NCBI RefSeq assembly: GCF_003731635.1
Contig: NZ_RCUA01000022.1
Location: 1 to 41,233 of the forward strand
Source: Marisediminitalea oceani
Lineage (GTDB): Bacteria > Pseudomonadota > Gammaproteobacteria > Enterobacterales > Alteromonadaceae
Reading direction: 5' to 3'
Length of the DNA stretch: 41,233 nt
Part shown: one piece after another, positions 17,221 to 24,965 of the stretch
Layout: the number at the start of each line of letters is the position of its first letter
How positions within the stretch are numbered: position 1 is the first letter of the stretch
Program-made: the position numbers and the translations under genes
The notes under the pieces: generated by a model
Told to the model about the DNA's origin: nothing
The model's database searches: none
Seen by the model: the letters and a program-made list of their open reading frames with translations, nothing else

Positions 17221-17361
17221 ATGAAAAATGAAATCCAGAATAAACCTGCTTTCTTTAAAAAATATGCACCGGCTATTATTGCCGGGTGCAGTGCCTTTGT
17301 GGCGGTTATGGCTGGCAATCCGGCCTTTGCGCAGAGCATAAAACTGATGATCTTTGGCTGA
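17221..17361 (+). CDS. Small signal-peptide-like protein, 46 residues
   Basis: ATG preceded by AAGGA at ideal spacing; TGA at 17359-17361. A basic, polar N terminus (MKNEIQNKPAFFKKY) is followed by a hydrophobic core (APAIIAGCSAFVAVMAG) and an AXA-type signal peptidase site NPAFA-QS. Cleavage would leave only nine residues, QSIKLMIFG. It could be the precursor of a short exported peptide, a small membrane protein retained through its hydrophobic core, or a remnant of a longer exported protein. I know no family for it. It sits alone between the tandem repeat and the DMT transporter. Confidence 0.6.
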   Translation: MKNEIQNKPAFFKKYAPAIIAGCSAFVAVMAGNPAFAQSIKLMIFG

Positions 17362-17520
17362 TAGGTAAAGCCTAAGCACCTGTCTTATTCGTGGCGGATG
17401 CTTGCTCTTACCTTGAGTTCACTACTATTCGTCTACGTTATAAAGGTGCAGAGTAGTCAACACATTCCCTGCTAAATAGCGTAATCTATAGGCCCTCTTA
17501 TTTTGTTTAGAAATTAGCTT

Positions 17521-18396
17521 GTGGCCTGGATCTTTTTCACCCTGATGGCGGTGTTCTTTCAAACTTTTCGCAATGCCATCCAGAGTAAACTCAGTAGTAC
17601 CGTGCCTACTGCCGGGGTCACCCTGTCACGCTTTCTTTTCGCGCCACCGATTGCCGCCGCGTACGTGTGTATTGTGTCTATTGAAGAGGGTATCGGCGTG
17701 CCGGAGTTTACGCCTCGTTTTTGGCTGTTTATCGTTTTAGGCGCACTGCTGCAGATTGCTGCCACCTCACTGATGGTGGTGTTATTCAAACAGAAGAACT
17801 TTGCCGTGGGGGCGGGGCTGGCCAAAAGTGAAGCGCTGGTGGCCGGTGTGGTGGGTATGTTGTTTTTTGGCAGCGAACTCAGCCTGTTAGGTTGGCTGGG
17901 TATTCTGATTGGTGCGGTGGCGGTATTTGTGCTGAGTGGCTGGCGCCGGGGTGGCGACTTATCGGCGAAAACCGTGGCTATCGGACTGGCCTGTGGAAGC
18001 TGTTTTGCGCTGACTTCCCTGTATGCACGCGAGGCGAGTCATGCGTTGGGACTGCCCTACGTGCAGGCTGCGGGGTGGGTGTTGTTTTGGGTTCTGTCGC
18101 TGCAAACGGTGTTGCTGTGTACATTTATTACCGCCAGGCAACCCGAAACGTTTAAAAAGCTGGCGGCCCGGCCGGGGCTGGTTATCGCTGCCAGCGTCAC
18201 CAGTTGTATTGGCTCCATCGGTTGGTTTACCGCAATGGCGATGCAGCATGTTGCTTACGTAAAAACCCTCGGCCAGCTGGAAGTGCTCACTACCATGCTT
18301 ATTACCATTGTATGGTTTAAACAGCCCGTGCGACGTCATGAATTTGTCGGGCTGGTACTTATCGGCCTGGCGGCCATACTGGTTATGTGGACCTGA
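17521..18396 (+). CDS. DMT-superfamily (EamA) transporter
   Basis: 291 residues with about ten hydrophobic helices in two repeats, as in EamA permeases. Start is GTG at 17521: an in-frame TAG at 17515-17517 forbids anything longer, and no clear Shine-Dalgarno is seen, so the ATG at 17545 is an alternative. The second half ends TLGQLEVLTTMLITIVWFKQPVRRHEFVGLVLIGLAAIL, a typical EamA C-terminal repeat with conserved Glu and Pro. Substrate unknown; amino acid or metabolite efflux is common in the family. The gene stands alone, 40 bases before the DnaJ-related gene. Confidence 0.85.
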   Translation: MAWIFFTLMAVFFQTFRNAIQSKLSSTVPTAGVTLSRFLFAPPIAAAYVCIVSIEEGIGVPEFTPRFWLFIVLGALLQIAATSLMVVLFKQKNFAVGAGLAKSEALVAGVVGMLFFGSELSLLGWLGILIGAVAVFVLSGWRRGGDLSAKTVAIGLACGSCFALTSLYAREASHALGLPYVQAAGWVLFWVLSLQTVLLCTFITARQPETFKKLAARPGLVIAASVTSCIGSIGWFTAMAMQHVAYVKTLGQLEVLTTMLITIVWFKQPVRRHEFVGLVLIGLAAILVMWT

Positions 18397-18436
18397 TCTC
18401 GCATTCCCGCCTGGTCCGCGCTAGGCTAAGAATATT

Positions 18437-19057
18437 ATGAGCGATAAAGGAAAAGCGTTGCCCGACTATACCGACCCGGTGCTGCTTGAAGCATTAACCG
18501 AATTGAAAGCAGTGTTTAATGACGGGATTTCTGAATACCAGTTGATTAAACAGCTGCAACAGCCGCCCTGGCTGTTGTTTGATGGGGTAGAGCTGAGCGA
18601 GCCGCTGGCGATGTTTCGCTGTCATTTTGTGCTGTTTAATGCCCTGTATTCGTTAAGCGAGGCGTGGCGGCAGCAAGGGTTGGGCGAGCTGGATATTCAT
18701 ACTCTTAACATCAGATTGAAACCGGCAACGGCCTATACGGCAGGGGTGACCGGGTACGACGGTCTCAAGGCTTACTACCTTAACTGGGATAACTTTACCG
18801 ATACCAACGGAGCCGACATAGAGGCCTTGCTGGATGATTTCTGGCAGCGCATGGCTGGCCGCAATCTGCCACCTGGCGATGTGGCCAAAGCCAGGCTGAC
18901 GCTTGAGCTGGATACCGATGGTGAGCTCACCCCTGCAGAGCTAAAAAAACAGTACCGTAAATTACTTCAGCAGCATCATCCCGATAAGGGAGGCAGTACG
19001 GCCAGAGCCCAGGAAATTAGCCAGGCTTATCGTATTTTATGCGGTCAGCATAATTAG
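18437..19057 (+). CDS. DnaJ-related protein with C-terminal J domain
   Basis: 206 residues. The N-terminal part (about 10-130; DPVLLEALTELKAVFNDGISEYQLIKQLQ, then FRCHFVLFNALYSL) matches the DnaJ-related family of gammaproteobacteria. The C-terminal J domain (about 150-206) carries the HPD motif in QQHHPDKGG and ends SQAYRILCGQ. HPD is needed to stimulate the ATPase of DnaK-type Hsp70s, so a co-chaperone role is expected; clients are unknown. Unlike classical DnaJ, the J domain is at the C terminus and there is no zinc finger. Its 3' end overlaps the convergent siderophore-interacting gene by four bases. Confidence 0.87.
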   Translation: MSDKGKALPDYTDPVLLEALTELKAVFNDGISEYQLIKQLQQPPWLLFDGVELSEPLAMFRCHFVLFNALYSLSEAWRQQGLGELDIHTLNIRLKPATAYTAGVTGYDGLKAYYLNWDNFTDTNGADIEALLDDFWQRMAGRNLPPGDVAKARLTLELDTDGELTPAELKKQYRKLLQQHHPDKGGSTARAQEISQAYRILCGQHN

Positions 19058-19839
19058 CTGACCAGCTGCGTGTATTGCTGGGCGTCTTCCCGCTTGTCAA
19101 TTTTATGCTGATCTTCAGAGCGGCCCTCGCGCCAGTAGCTGGTGACATACACCTGCGTGCGCGGAACGTTAAATTCCACGTCCAGTGTACTGCGAATTGC
19201 GCGCATTGAGGAAAATTCACAAGCCGCCCAGACTGCCGGCTCACCTTGCAGCCATTCGATATCCAGCAGGCTTTTGGCCAGACCGGCGCTGCCAGCCTGC
19301 ACTAGCCAGATAACTTCGATACCAGCGGGCGCTTGCAGCGGCTGCTTGTCTGCTTCACTCACGATACTGATAATGGCATAGCCGCGGGTTTGCTCTGGTA
19401 GTGCTTCTAACTGTGCACTGATTGCTGGCAGCGCAGTCATGTCACCCAGCAGAATTACCCAGTCATGTTCAGGCGCCAGGCCCTTTGAAGTGCCCGGGCC
19501 TGCCACCACAATGGTGTCGCCTGGCTGGGCTGATTGTGCCCAATGAGAGGCCGGGCCCGCCTCAACGCCCTCGCCGTGGAGCATAAAGTCAACGGTCAGG
19601 GTATTAGCAGCTTTGTTCAGCGCGCGCACAGTGTATGTACGCATCAGTATTTTTTGGCCTTCTTGCGGCACAGTAGGTTGTGGTTCACCAAACTGGTTAA
19701 ATAATAATTTGATGTAGCTGCCAGCGGGAGCATCCGGAAAAGCCGTTAAGTCGTCACCGCTAAGCACCAGTCGTTGTAAATTGGGGGTCAGGCGTTCTGT
19801 ACTCAGTACCTGTAATTGGTAGTATTGCCGTTTTTTCAT
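19054..19839 (-). CDS. Siderophore-interacting protein (ferric-siderophore reductase, ViuB/YqjH type)
   Basis: 261 residues. The FAD-binding barrel (YQLQVLSTERLTPNLQRLVLSG, then GSYIKLLF and the flavin motif MRTYTVR) is followed by a NAD(P)H-binding half (WVILLGDMTALPAISAQLEALP) and the C-terminal ACEFSSMRAIR and YVTSYWREGRSE. This is the SIP family, cytoplasmic flavoenzymes that reduce Fe(III)-siderophores to release iron. AAGGA precedes the ATG at 19839. A Fur-box-like sequence lies about 170 bases upstream, consistent with iron repression. No siderophore synthesis or receptor gene is in the window. Confidence 0.9.
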   Translation of the reverse strand: MKKRQYYQLQVLSTERLTPNLQRLVLSGDDLTAFPDAPAGSYIKLLFNQFGEPQPTVPQEGQKILMRTYTVRALNKAANTLTVDFMLHGEGVEAGPASHWAQSAQPGDTIVVAGPGTSKGLAPEHDWVILLGDMTALPAISAQLEALPEQTRGYAIISIVSEADKQPLQAPAGIEVIWLVQAGSAGLAKSLLDIEWLQGEPAVWAACEFSSMRAIRSTLDVEFNVPRTQVYVTSYWREGRSEDQHKIDKREDAQQYTQLVS

Positions 19840-20008
19840 AAACGTTCCTTATAATGGGTCGAAAACCTTTCCTAATCGTCCGTGTAAAAAGGAGAGGAGT
19901 TGGCACAAGCAACCCAAAGGTCCGGATTGCTAAGATTTAATCATACCTGTTTGTAACGCTGCCCGGAGAGCATCGGACGCAGCGGTCAGGTTATCTGTCG
20001 ATAATTAT

Positions 20009-20029
20009 AAATGAGAATCATTTGCAATT
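20009..20029. promoter_or_regulatory. Probable Fur box upstream of the siderophore-interacting gene
   Basis: AAATGAGAATCATTTGCAATT closely fits the Fur 7-1-7 pattern (TGAGAAT-C-ATTTGCA against TGATAAT-n-ATTATCA). It lies in the 241-base gap between the PqqF-like gene end and the siderophore-interacting gene start and would serve the latter. I see nothing else notable in this gap. Confidence 0.8.
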
Positions 20030-20080
20030 AAAGTTATCTAATCGAACGGGTTAATTCGTAAATTAGAATGACGAGGCTAC

Positions 20081-21529
20081 TTATAAATGGCGATAGCGGG
20101 CGAGGAGTTGCTCCATTGCTTCGCGGCGTTGCTGGGGCTCATCGTCCATCACGCCGTAAATTCGCAAGCCATTATCAACTCGCTGAACGCCCATTGCATA
20201 GCAGTGGCCGCCGGTGCGGGGCAGCCATAAACGCTCGTCGCACATGACGTCTTTAATAAAGGTATTCTGTTGGTCTGCCGACATACCGGTCAGGGAATAA
20301 TGCAGGATCCAATCCTGTAAGTCGCAGGCAAAGTGAACGTTCTCGCCCAGCTTAGAGGCTAACGGAGTAAGACGGTTTGGCAGCTCTGCTGGCACCTGGG
20401 GGGCGTGATTTTCCAATGTATCCGTTACCAGCGGGCAGGATACTTCGGCATCGGCTTTGCGCTCCATTATGCGGATCACCGGCTTTTTGAGCGGGCGGGC
20501 GCCCGTTATTACCGGTGTAAAGGTGAGCGCCTGAGAAAGCGCTACCACCTTGCGGTTAAGCGGCAGCTGCCCGTGATACCACGCCAAAAGCGCGTTGATG
20601 GTTTCAGGGTATTTCGACTCAAAGAAAATATGCTGCTTGGGCACAATATGCAGATGACGGACTTCGTCTACCAGCGCCTGTTGTGCCGCAATAAGCTGGC
20701 CGGGGCGGCCAATCAGCCGCAGGGCAAACTTTTTATCGTGGTTGGCCGAGTCTTCCACAAACACCCGCATGTTGTAGGGTTTCATTGCTTCGTTTAAACG
20801 GGCCTGGGCCGATAGCAGACCATCGATATAGCATTCAGGCAGCCACCAACTGAAAATATAATCATCCTGCAGCGTATCACTGAAAAAGCGGTGCTCCTTA
20901 GGAACATAAGTATTACCGGTAGGTTTACTCGTGGCAGTACACAGCAGGGGCAGTTCGTCGGCCTCAAGGCCTGCCAGTAGCAGTGTGATGTGCTCCGGCT
21001 GATAATACTGGGATTTATATGCTGCAACATCTTCCGCACGGATCTCGGCTAAAGTATCGCAATAACCGCCCCAGTGATGGTAGCAATCCGGTGAGCGGTC
21101 ACCACGCCAGATGCTCATTTGCGTCTGGTAGTCGGGCGTTGCCTCGTACATGGCAAGCTCACGGGCAATTACGCCATCCCGCTCGCGTTTAATGTCGTCG
21201 GCGGGGTACTCAATTTGTTGTAAGCCCGCGTACAGGTAGCCCACAATCTTCAGCAACACCGATTTGCTGGGCGATACGGCGTAAAAATAACTAAAGCCAT
21301 TGTGGCTGGAAGCGTTTATTTTCACCGGTAGCACGCTGTTGGCCGCAAACAGGGCATGGCGCTGCTGGTAACGATCGGAAAAACGGAATACCAGATGCTC
21401 AACCAGGTGGGCGATGCCCGAGCTGTCTACGGCGGGAGTGGGCACCACAAAAGCTGCACCGTATTCTTGTGCAGGTTGCTTGAAGCTGACAACGTTGAGG
21501 CCGTTACTCAGGCGTGTCTGGTTACCCAT
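20081..21529 (-). CDS. pqqF: M16 metallopeptidase in the PqqF position, short form
   Basis: 482 residues. The inverted zinc motif HxxEH is intact (H41, E44, H45 in IAHLVEHLVF), and the third ligand is probably E124 in RERDGVIARELAMYEA. This is an active M16 N-terminal domain plus a second, shorter domain. PqqF of Klebsiella or Pseudomonas is about 760 residues; Methylobacterium splits the job between short PqqF and PqqG. Here one 482-residue protein stands at the end of the pqq genes, 7 bases after pqqE, with no partner visible. It probably cleaves the cross-linked PqqA peptide. PqqF by name is inferred from position and motif. Confidence 0.8.
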   Translation of the reverse strand: MGNQTRLSNGLNVVSFKQPAQEYGAAFVVPTPAVDSSGIAHLVEHLVFRFSDRYQQRHALFAANSVLPVKINASSHNGFSYFYAVSPSKSVLLKIVGYLYAGLQQIEYPADDIKRERDGVIARELAMYEATPDYQTQMSIWRGDRSPDCYHHWGGYCDTLAEIRAEDVAAYKSQYYQPEHITLLLAGLEADELPLLCTATSKPTGNTYVPKEHRFFSDTLQDDYIFSWWLPECYIDGLLSAQARLNEAMKPYNMRVFVEDSANHDKKFALRLIGRPGQLIAAQQALVDEVRHLHIVPKQHIFFESKYPETINALLAWYHGQLPLNRKVVALSQALTFTPVITGARPLKKPVIRIMERKADAEVSCPLVTDTLENHAPQVPAELPNRLTPLASKLGENVHFACDLQDWILHYSLTGMSADQQNTFIKDVMCDERLWLPRTGGHCYAMGVQRVDNGLRIYGVMDDEPQQRREAMEQLLARYRHL

Positions 21530-21536
21530 GGCTGAT

Positions 21537-22667
21537 TCAGATTTCCGTAATTGGGATCTTTACTTTGGGGTCACGATACACTAATTCGCGCTCAGGCGTT
21601 TGAGATTTTGCCACGGCTTCGGCCATTAAATGGTGATCCGGTGATTTAGAACAGACCGGATCGGTTTTGTACATATCGCCGGTTAACATATAGGCCTGAC
21701 AGCGACAGCCGCCAAAATCGAGGTCTTTTTCGTCGCAGGTTTTACACGGCCCCTGCATCCAGTCATCGCCTCTGAAGTGATTAAAGGCAAAATCGTCAAA
21801 CCAGATATCCCGCACCGACTTTTCTTTTACATTAGGGAAAGTCAGAGGCAGAATTTTAGCACTGTGGCACGGTAATGCGCTGCCATCCGGCGCGACAGTA
21901 AGGAAAGTCGTGCCCCAGCCATTCATACAGGCCTTGGGACGCTCTTCGTAATAGTCAGGCGTGACAAAAATAAAGTGCGGTCCTTTGCCATCCTGCTTAT
22001 CGCGAAAGGCATTCACTTTAGCTTCGGCTTCAATAAGCTGGGCCTGACTGGGTAACAGATGGTCGCGGTTCAGGTAAGCCCAGCCGTAGTACTGCACCGT
22101 TGCCAGTTCCACGTAATCGCCATCCAATTCGCAGCACAGCGCCATGACTTCTTCAATCTGATGAATATTCTGCGCGGTCAGGCAGAAGTTCAGGACCATG
22201 GGATACTCGTACTGTTTAACCAGTTTCGCTACTTTTAGTTTTTGTTCAAAGGAGTGGCGCTTGTTACCAATTAAATCATTGGCGTCGGCGTTAGCGGCCT
22301 GAAAACTTAACTGAATATGGTCAAGCCCAGCCTCACGCAGTGCTGCGATGCGTTTTTCGGTTAAGCCTATGCCGGAGGTAATCAGATTGGTGTAATAGCC
22401 CAGTCCACTGGCGTGGGCCACCAGTTGTTCCAAATCTTTACGCAGGAGCGGCTCACCGCCGGAAAAACCCAACTGCACCGCGCCCATTTCACGGGCATCG
22501 CTGAGTACTTTTAACCAGGTGTCGGTATCACACTCCTGCTCTCTGGACCCCAGATTGACCGGGTTTGAGCAATAGGGGCAGTGCAACGGGCACTCATAGG
22601 TCAGCTCTGCCAGTAACCATAACGGCGGGCCGGGCTGATGTGGAGCGCCAGAACCATTCTCAGACAT
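21537..22667 (-). CDS. pqqE: PqqA peptide cyclase, radical SAM/SPASM protein
   Basis: 376 residues. The radical SAM cluster motif CxxxCxxC is C26, C30, C33 ([10 protein letters not shown]), followed by [10 protein letters not shown] for SAM binding. The C-terminal SPASM region has [35 protein letters not shown] and a late CSK, providing auxiliary Fe-S cysteines. PqqE joins the Glu and Tyr of PqqA by a C-C bond in the first committed PQQ step, with PqqD presenting the peptide. Its start overlaps the pqqD end by 8 bases, giving tight coupling. Confidence 0.97.
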   Translation of the reverse strand: MSENGSGAPHQPGPPLWLLAELTYECPLHCPYCSNPVNLGSREQECDTDTWLKVLSDAREMGAVQLGFSGGEPLLRKDLEQLVAHASGLGYYTNLITSGIGLTEKRIAALREAGLDHIQLSFQAANADANDLIGNKRHSFEQKLKVAKLVKQYEYPMVLNFCLTAQNIHQIEEVMALCCELDGDYVELATVQYYGWAYLNRDHLLPSQAQLIEAEAKVNAFRDKQDGKGPHFIFVTPDYYEERPKACMNGWGTTFLTVAPDGSALPCHSAKILPLTFPNVKEKSVRDIWFDDFAFNHFRGDDWMQGPCKTCDEKDLDFGGCRCQAYMLTGDMYKTDPVCSKSPDHHLMAEAVAKSQTPERELVYRDPKVKIPITEI

Positions 22668-22935
22668 AGTTTATCCAACGTTTTTGTTCGGCATGCTCAA
22701 AAAAAGCCAGTACATCTTCTTCGATACCTTCGGCATCGGGATATTCGGCTTGTAGTGCGGCAACGATATCGCCAACGGATTTCGTGCCATCTACCTGTAA
22801 CAGAATAGCAGATGCGCTGCCGTTGAGTTTTATCATGCCTTCCGGAAACAGCAGAACGTAGCAGTCCTGGGCTTTTTCAAACTGAAACTTAAATAAACGG
22901 TTCAGTTTGGGCACTTTGCTGGCTAATTCACTCAC
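22660..22935 (-). CDS. pqqD: PQQ biosynthesis peptide chaperone
   Basis: 91 residues, the usual PqqD length. It starts with GTG at 22933-22935, directly after the pqqC TAA. The family pattern is visible: [37 protein letters not shown], then [13 protein letters not shown] and a C-terminal helix. It is a RiPP recognition element that binds PqqA and delivers it to PqqE. The gene overlaps pqqE by 8 bases. Confidence 0.96.
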   Translation of the reverse strand: MSELASKVPKLNRLFKFQFEKAQDCYVLLFPEGMIKLNGSASAILLQVDGTKSVGDIVAALQAEYPDAEGIEEDVLAFFEHAEQKRWINYV

Positions 22936-23694
22936 TTACATCAACCCCTTATGGCAGATACTCTGGTCGGCGACGCCGTGGAACGGGCGACGCTCAAACT
23001 CATAGGCCAGACTAATGGCATCGGCCAGTGACCACAACACATCCAGCTTAAATTGCAGGATGTTGAGCGCTTTTTCCTGTAGCTTACGGGTAGTAAAGTG
23101 ATCCAGGGTTATTTGTAAGCCATGTTCAACATCGCGACGGGCCTGGCTCAGGCGCATCTGAAAATATTTAAACCCTTCTGCATCTATCCACGGATAGTGT
23201 TCCGGCCAGGTGTCCAGTCGGCTCTGATGAATTTCCGGGGCAAACATTTCGGTAAGAGAAGAACAGGCGGCTTCTTCCCAGGTCGCGCGGCGGGCAAAGT
23301 TCACATAAGCGCCCACTGCAAACTTAACCCCTGGTAAAAGCAGCTTTTCGTCAAGAATGTCCTGGCGGTCAAGGCCCACAGCTTCGCCTAAGCGCAGCCA
23401 GGCTTCGATGCCACCTAAGCGCGGATCACCCTCTTCGCCATCGTGATCAAGAATACGTTGTATCCACTTGCGGCGGGTTTGCATATCCGGGCAGTTAGCC
23501 AGAATGGCGGCGTCCTTTACCGGGATACATTGCTGATAAAAGAAACGATTGGCTACCCAGCCCTGAATTTGCTCCTTGCTACATTTACCCTGATTCATGG
23601 CCTGATGAAAAGGATGATGAATATGGTAATACTGGCCTTTGTCACGCAGTTTTTGCTCGAATTCTTCTCTGCTCCAGGGGCGTTGTTCGCTCAT
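22936..23694 (-). CDS. pqqC: Pyrroloquinoline-quinone synthase
   Basis: 252 residues of the heme-oxygenase-like PqqC fold. Family stretches include [60 protein letters not shown] and [12 protein letters not shown]. It catalyses the last ring closure and the eight-electron oxidation to PQQ using oxygen, without a metal or cofactor. AGAGGT precedes the ATG. It sits 12 bases after pqqB and abuts pqqD. Confidence 0.97.
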   Translation of the reverse strand: MSEQRPWSREEFEQKLRDKGQYYHIHHPFHQAMNQGKCSKEQIQGWVANRFFYQQCIPVKDAAILANCPDMQTRRKWIQRILDHDGEEGDPRLGGIEAWLRLGEAVGLDRQDILDEKLLLPGVKFAVGAYVNFARRATWEEAACSSLTEMFAPEIHQSRLDTWPEHYPWIDAEGFKYFQMRLSQARRDVEHGLQITLDHFTTRKLQEKALNILQFKLDVLWSLADAISLAYEFERRPFHGVADQSICHKGLM

Positions 23695-23706
23695 GGGATA
23701 CCTCTT

Positions 23707-24630
23707 TTATAGGGTGATTTGCATACCGTCGTATGCCAGTTCTATATCGTTATCAGTTAAATACTGATGCGCCTCGGAATCTTCGTTCAGAACCGGATTG
23801 GTATTATTGATATGAATCAGCACTTTGCGATCGATGTTAAAGCGATTCAGCAGGCTGACGGTACCGTCAGGTCCGTTTACTGGCATGTGGCCCATCTGAC
23901 TGCCCAAACGATTGCTAAAGCCCTTCTGAATCATTTCGTCATCCAGCCATAAGGTGCCGTCAAACAACACGCAGGACGCCTGGTCAAGCATGGACTCCAC
24001 GAGCGGACTGGCTTGCACACAGCCTGGCGCATAAAACAGGCTTTTGCCGCTGGCGGTATCGGTGATTTGTAAACCAATATTATTGCCCGGCACCACTTTA
24101 TCCCGGTAGCTGGAATAGGGCGGTGCGTTAGACTCCAGTACCACCGGATTAAATACCAGACCCTCTGCACCCTGCGGGGTGAATGACGCTGCATAATCAG
24201 TATCGATACTATGCCGCTGTAACCCGCCATGCCAGTGTTTGAGCATGGTGAACAACGGGAAGGCAGTGGTTAAATCTTCGTGCACAACATCAGTACAGTA
24301 AACCGGTAACGGTAAGCCTTCGCGCAGTGTCAGCAGGCCTGTTGTGTGGTCTATCTGACTGTCGGTTAAAATAATAGAACGAATACTGGTACCGCGTTGC
24401 TGCTGTTTATCTGCCGGCCAGAGTTCAGGCGTATGATTAATTTGTTGGCGTAAATCCGGAGAGGCGTTGATTAACACCCAGTCAGTGCCGTTGGCGCTGA
24501 CAGCGATACTAGATTGCGTGCGGGGAGAGGCTTTAATTGAGCCATCGCGAACGCCACGGCAGTTATCGCAGTGGCAATTCCACTGCGGAAAGCCACCACC
24601 GGCTCCCGCGCCCAGGATCAGAATCTTCAT
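23707..24630 (-). CDS. pqqB: PQQ biosynthesis hydroxylase, metallo-beta-lactamase fold
   Basis: 307 residues. It starts MKILILGAGAGGGFPQWNC, with the CxCxxC zinc site C19, C21, C24 typical of PqqB, then INASPDLRQQI and LTDSQIDHTTGLL (a PqqB variant of the metallo-beta-lactamase motif). The C terminus has GHMPVNGPDG and HINNTNPVLNEDS. PqqB is an iron-dependent hydroxylase acting on the cross-linked Glu-Tyr product. It is separated from pqqA by 165 bases containing a terminator-like hairpin. Confidence 0.97.
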   Translation of the reverse strand: MKILILGAGAGGGFPQWNCHCDNCRGVRDGSIKASPRTQSSIAVSANGTDWVLINASPDLRQQINHTPELWPADKQQQRGTSIRSIILTDSQIDHTTGLLTLREGLPLPVYCTDVVHEDLTTAFPLFTMLKHWHGGLQRHSIDTDYAASFTPQGAEGLVFNPVVLESNAPPYSSYRDKVVPGNNIGLQITDTASGKSLFYAPGCVQASPLVESMLDQASCVLFDGTLWLDDEMIQKGFSNRLGSQMGHMPVNGPDGTVSLLNRFNIDRKVLIHINNTNPVLNEDSEAHQYLTDNDIELAYDGMQITL

Positions 24631-24701
24631 GTAATGAGCCCTGATTGGTTACCAAACCGCTAAACGGTTGCGGTAATATTTGATTAAAAAGCGTTACCAA
24701 T

Positions 24702-24742
24702 AAAAAAGGCTGCACCACTACTAAGCGAAAGCGCAACCTTTT
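24702..24742 (-). terminator. Attenuator-like intrinsic terminator between pqqA and pqqB
   Basis: On the minus strand, AAAAGGTTGC pairs with GCAGCCTTTT (one G-U pair) and ends in a T run, 54 bases after the pqqA stop. It should stop most transcripts after pqqA and let some read into pqqB. This matches the general need for many PqqA peptides per PQQ enzyme. Read-through is inferred, because no other promoter for pqqB is evident. Confidence 0.75.
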
Positions 24743-24795
24743 ATAGGTCTTGTTGAGATGACGTCTCCGGAAAACTCTCTCCGGGCATGAAGCTA

Positions 24796-24867
24796 TTATC
24801 TGTTGCTGATGTACAGAGTAACTTCAAAGCCTAAACGCATTTCAGTGTATTGAGGTTTAGTCCACAT
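24796..24867 (-). CDS. pqqA: PQQ precursor peptide PqqA
   Basis: 23 residues, beginning [19 protein letters not shown]. The cross-linked pair is E15 and Y19 in the invariant ExxxY (EVTLY). The ribosome site AAGGAG (24874-24879 on the minus strand) is six bases before the ATG. The length and the MWTKP start are standard for PqqA. PqqE cross-links the peptide, a protease frees the Glu-Tyr unit, and PqqB and PqqC complete PQQ. The gene is easily missed because it is so short. Confidence 0.97.
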   Translation of the reverse strand: MWTKPQYTEMRLGFEVTLYISNR

Positions 24868-24965
24868 AACGGGCTCCTTATTAACTTCGTTTTAACACTT
24901 TTGTGATTGTAGGACTCGCCTCACGAAAAAAAAATCCTACTTTGGAACTACTTTTTATAATCCCT
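24868..24965 (-). promoter_or_regulatory. pqqA leader and probable promoter
   Basis: This 98-base gap between the aminopeptidase stop and pqqA contains an inverted pair GTAGGA (24909-24914) and TCCTAC (24935-24940). Read toward pqqA, a TACAAT hexamer overlapping TCCTAC could be a -10 element. The -35 element is poor, so an activator might be needed. No known operator consensus is recognised. Confidence 0.4.
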
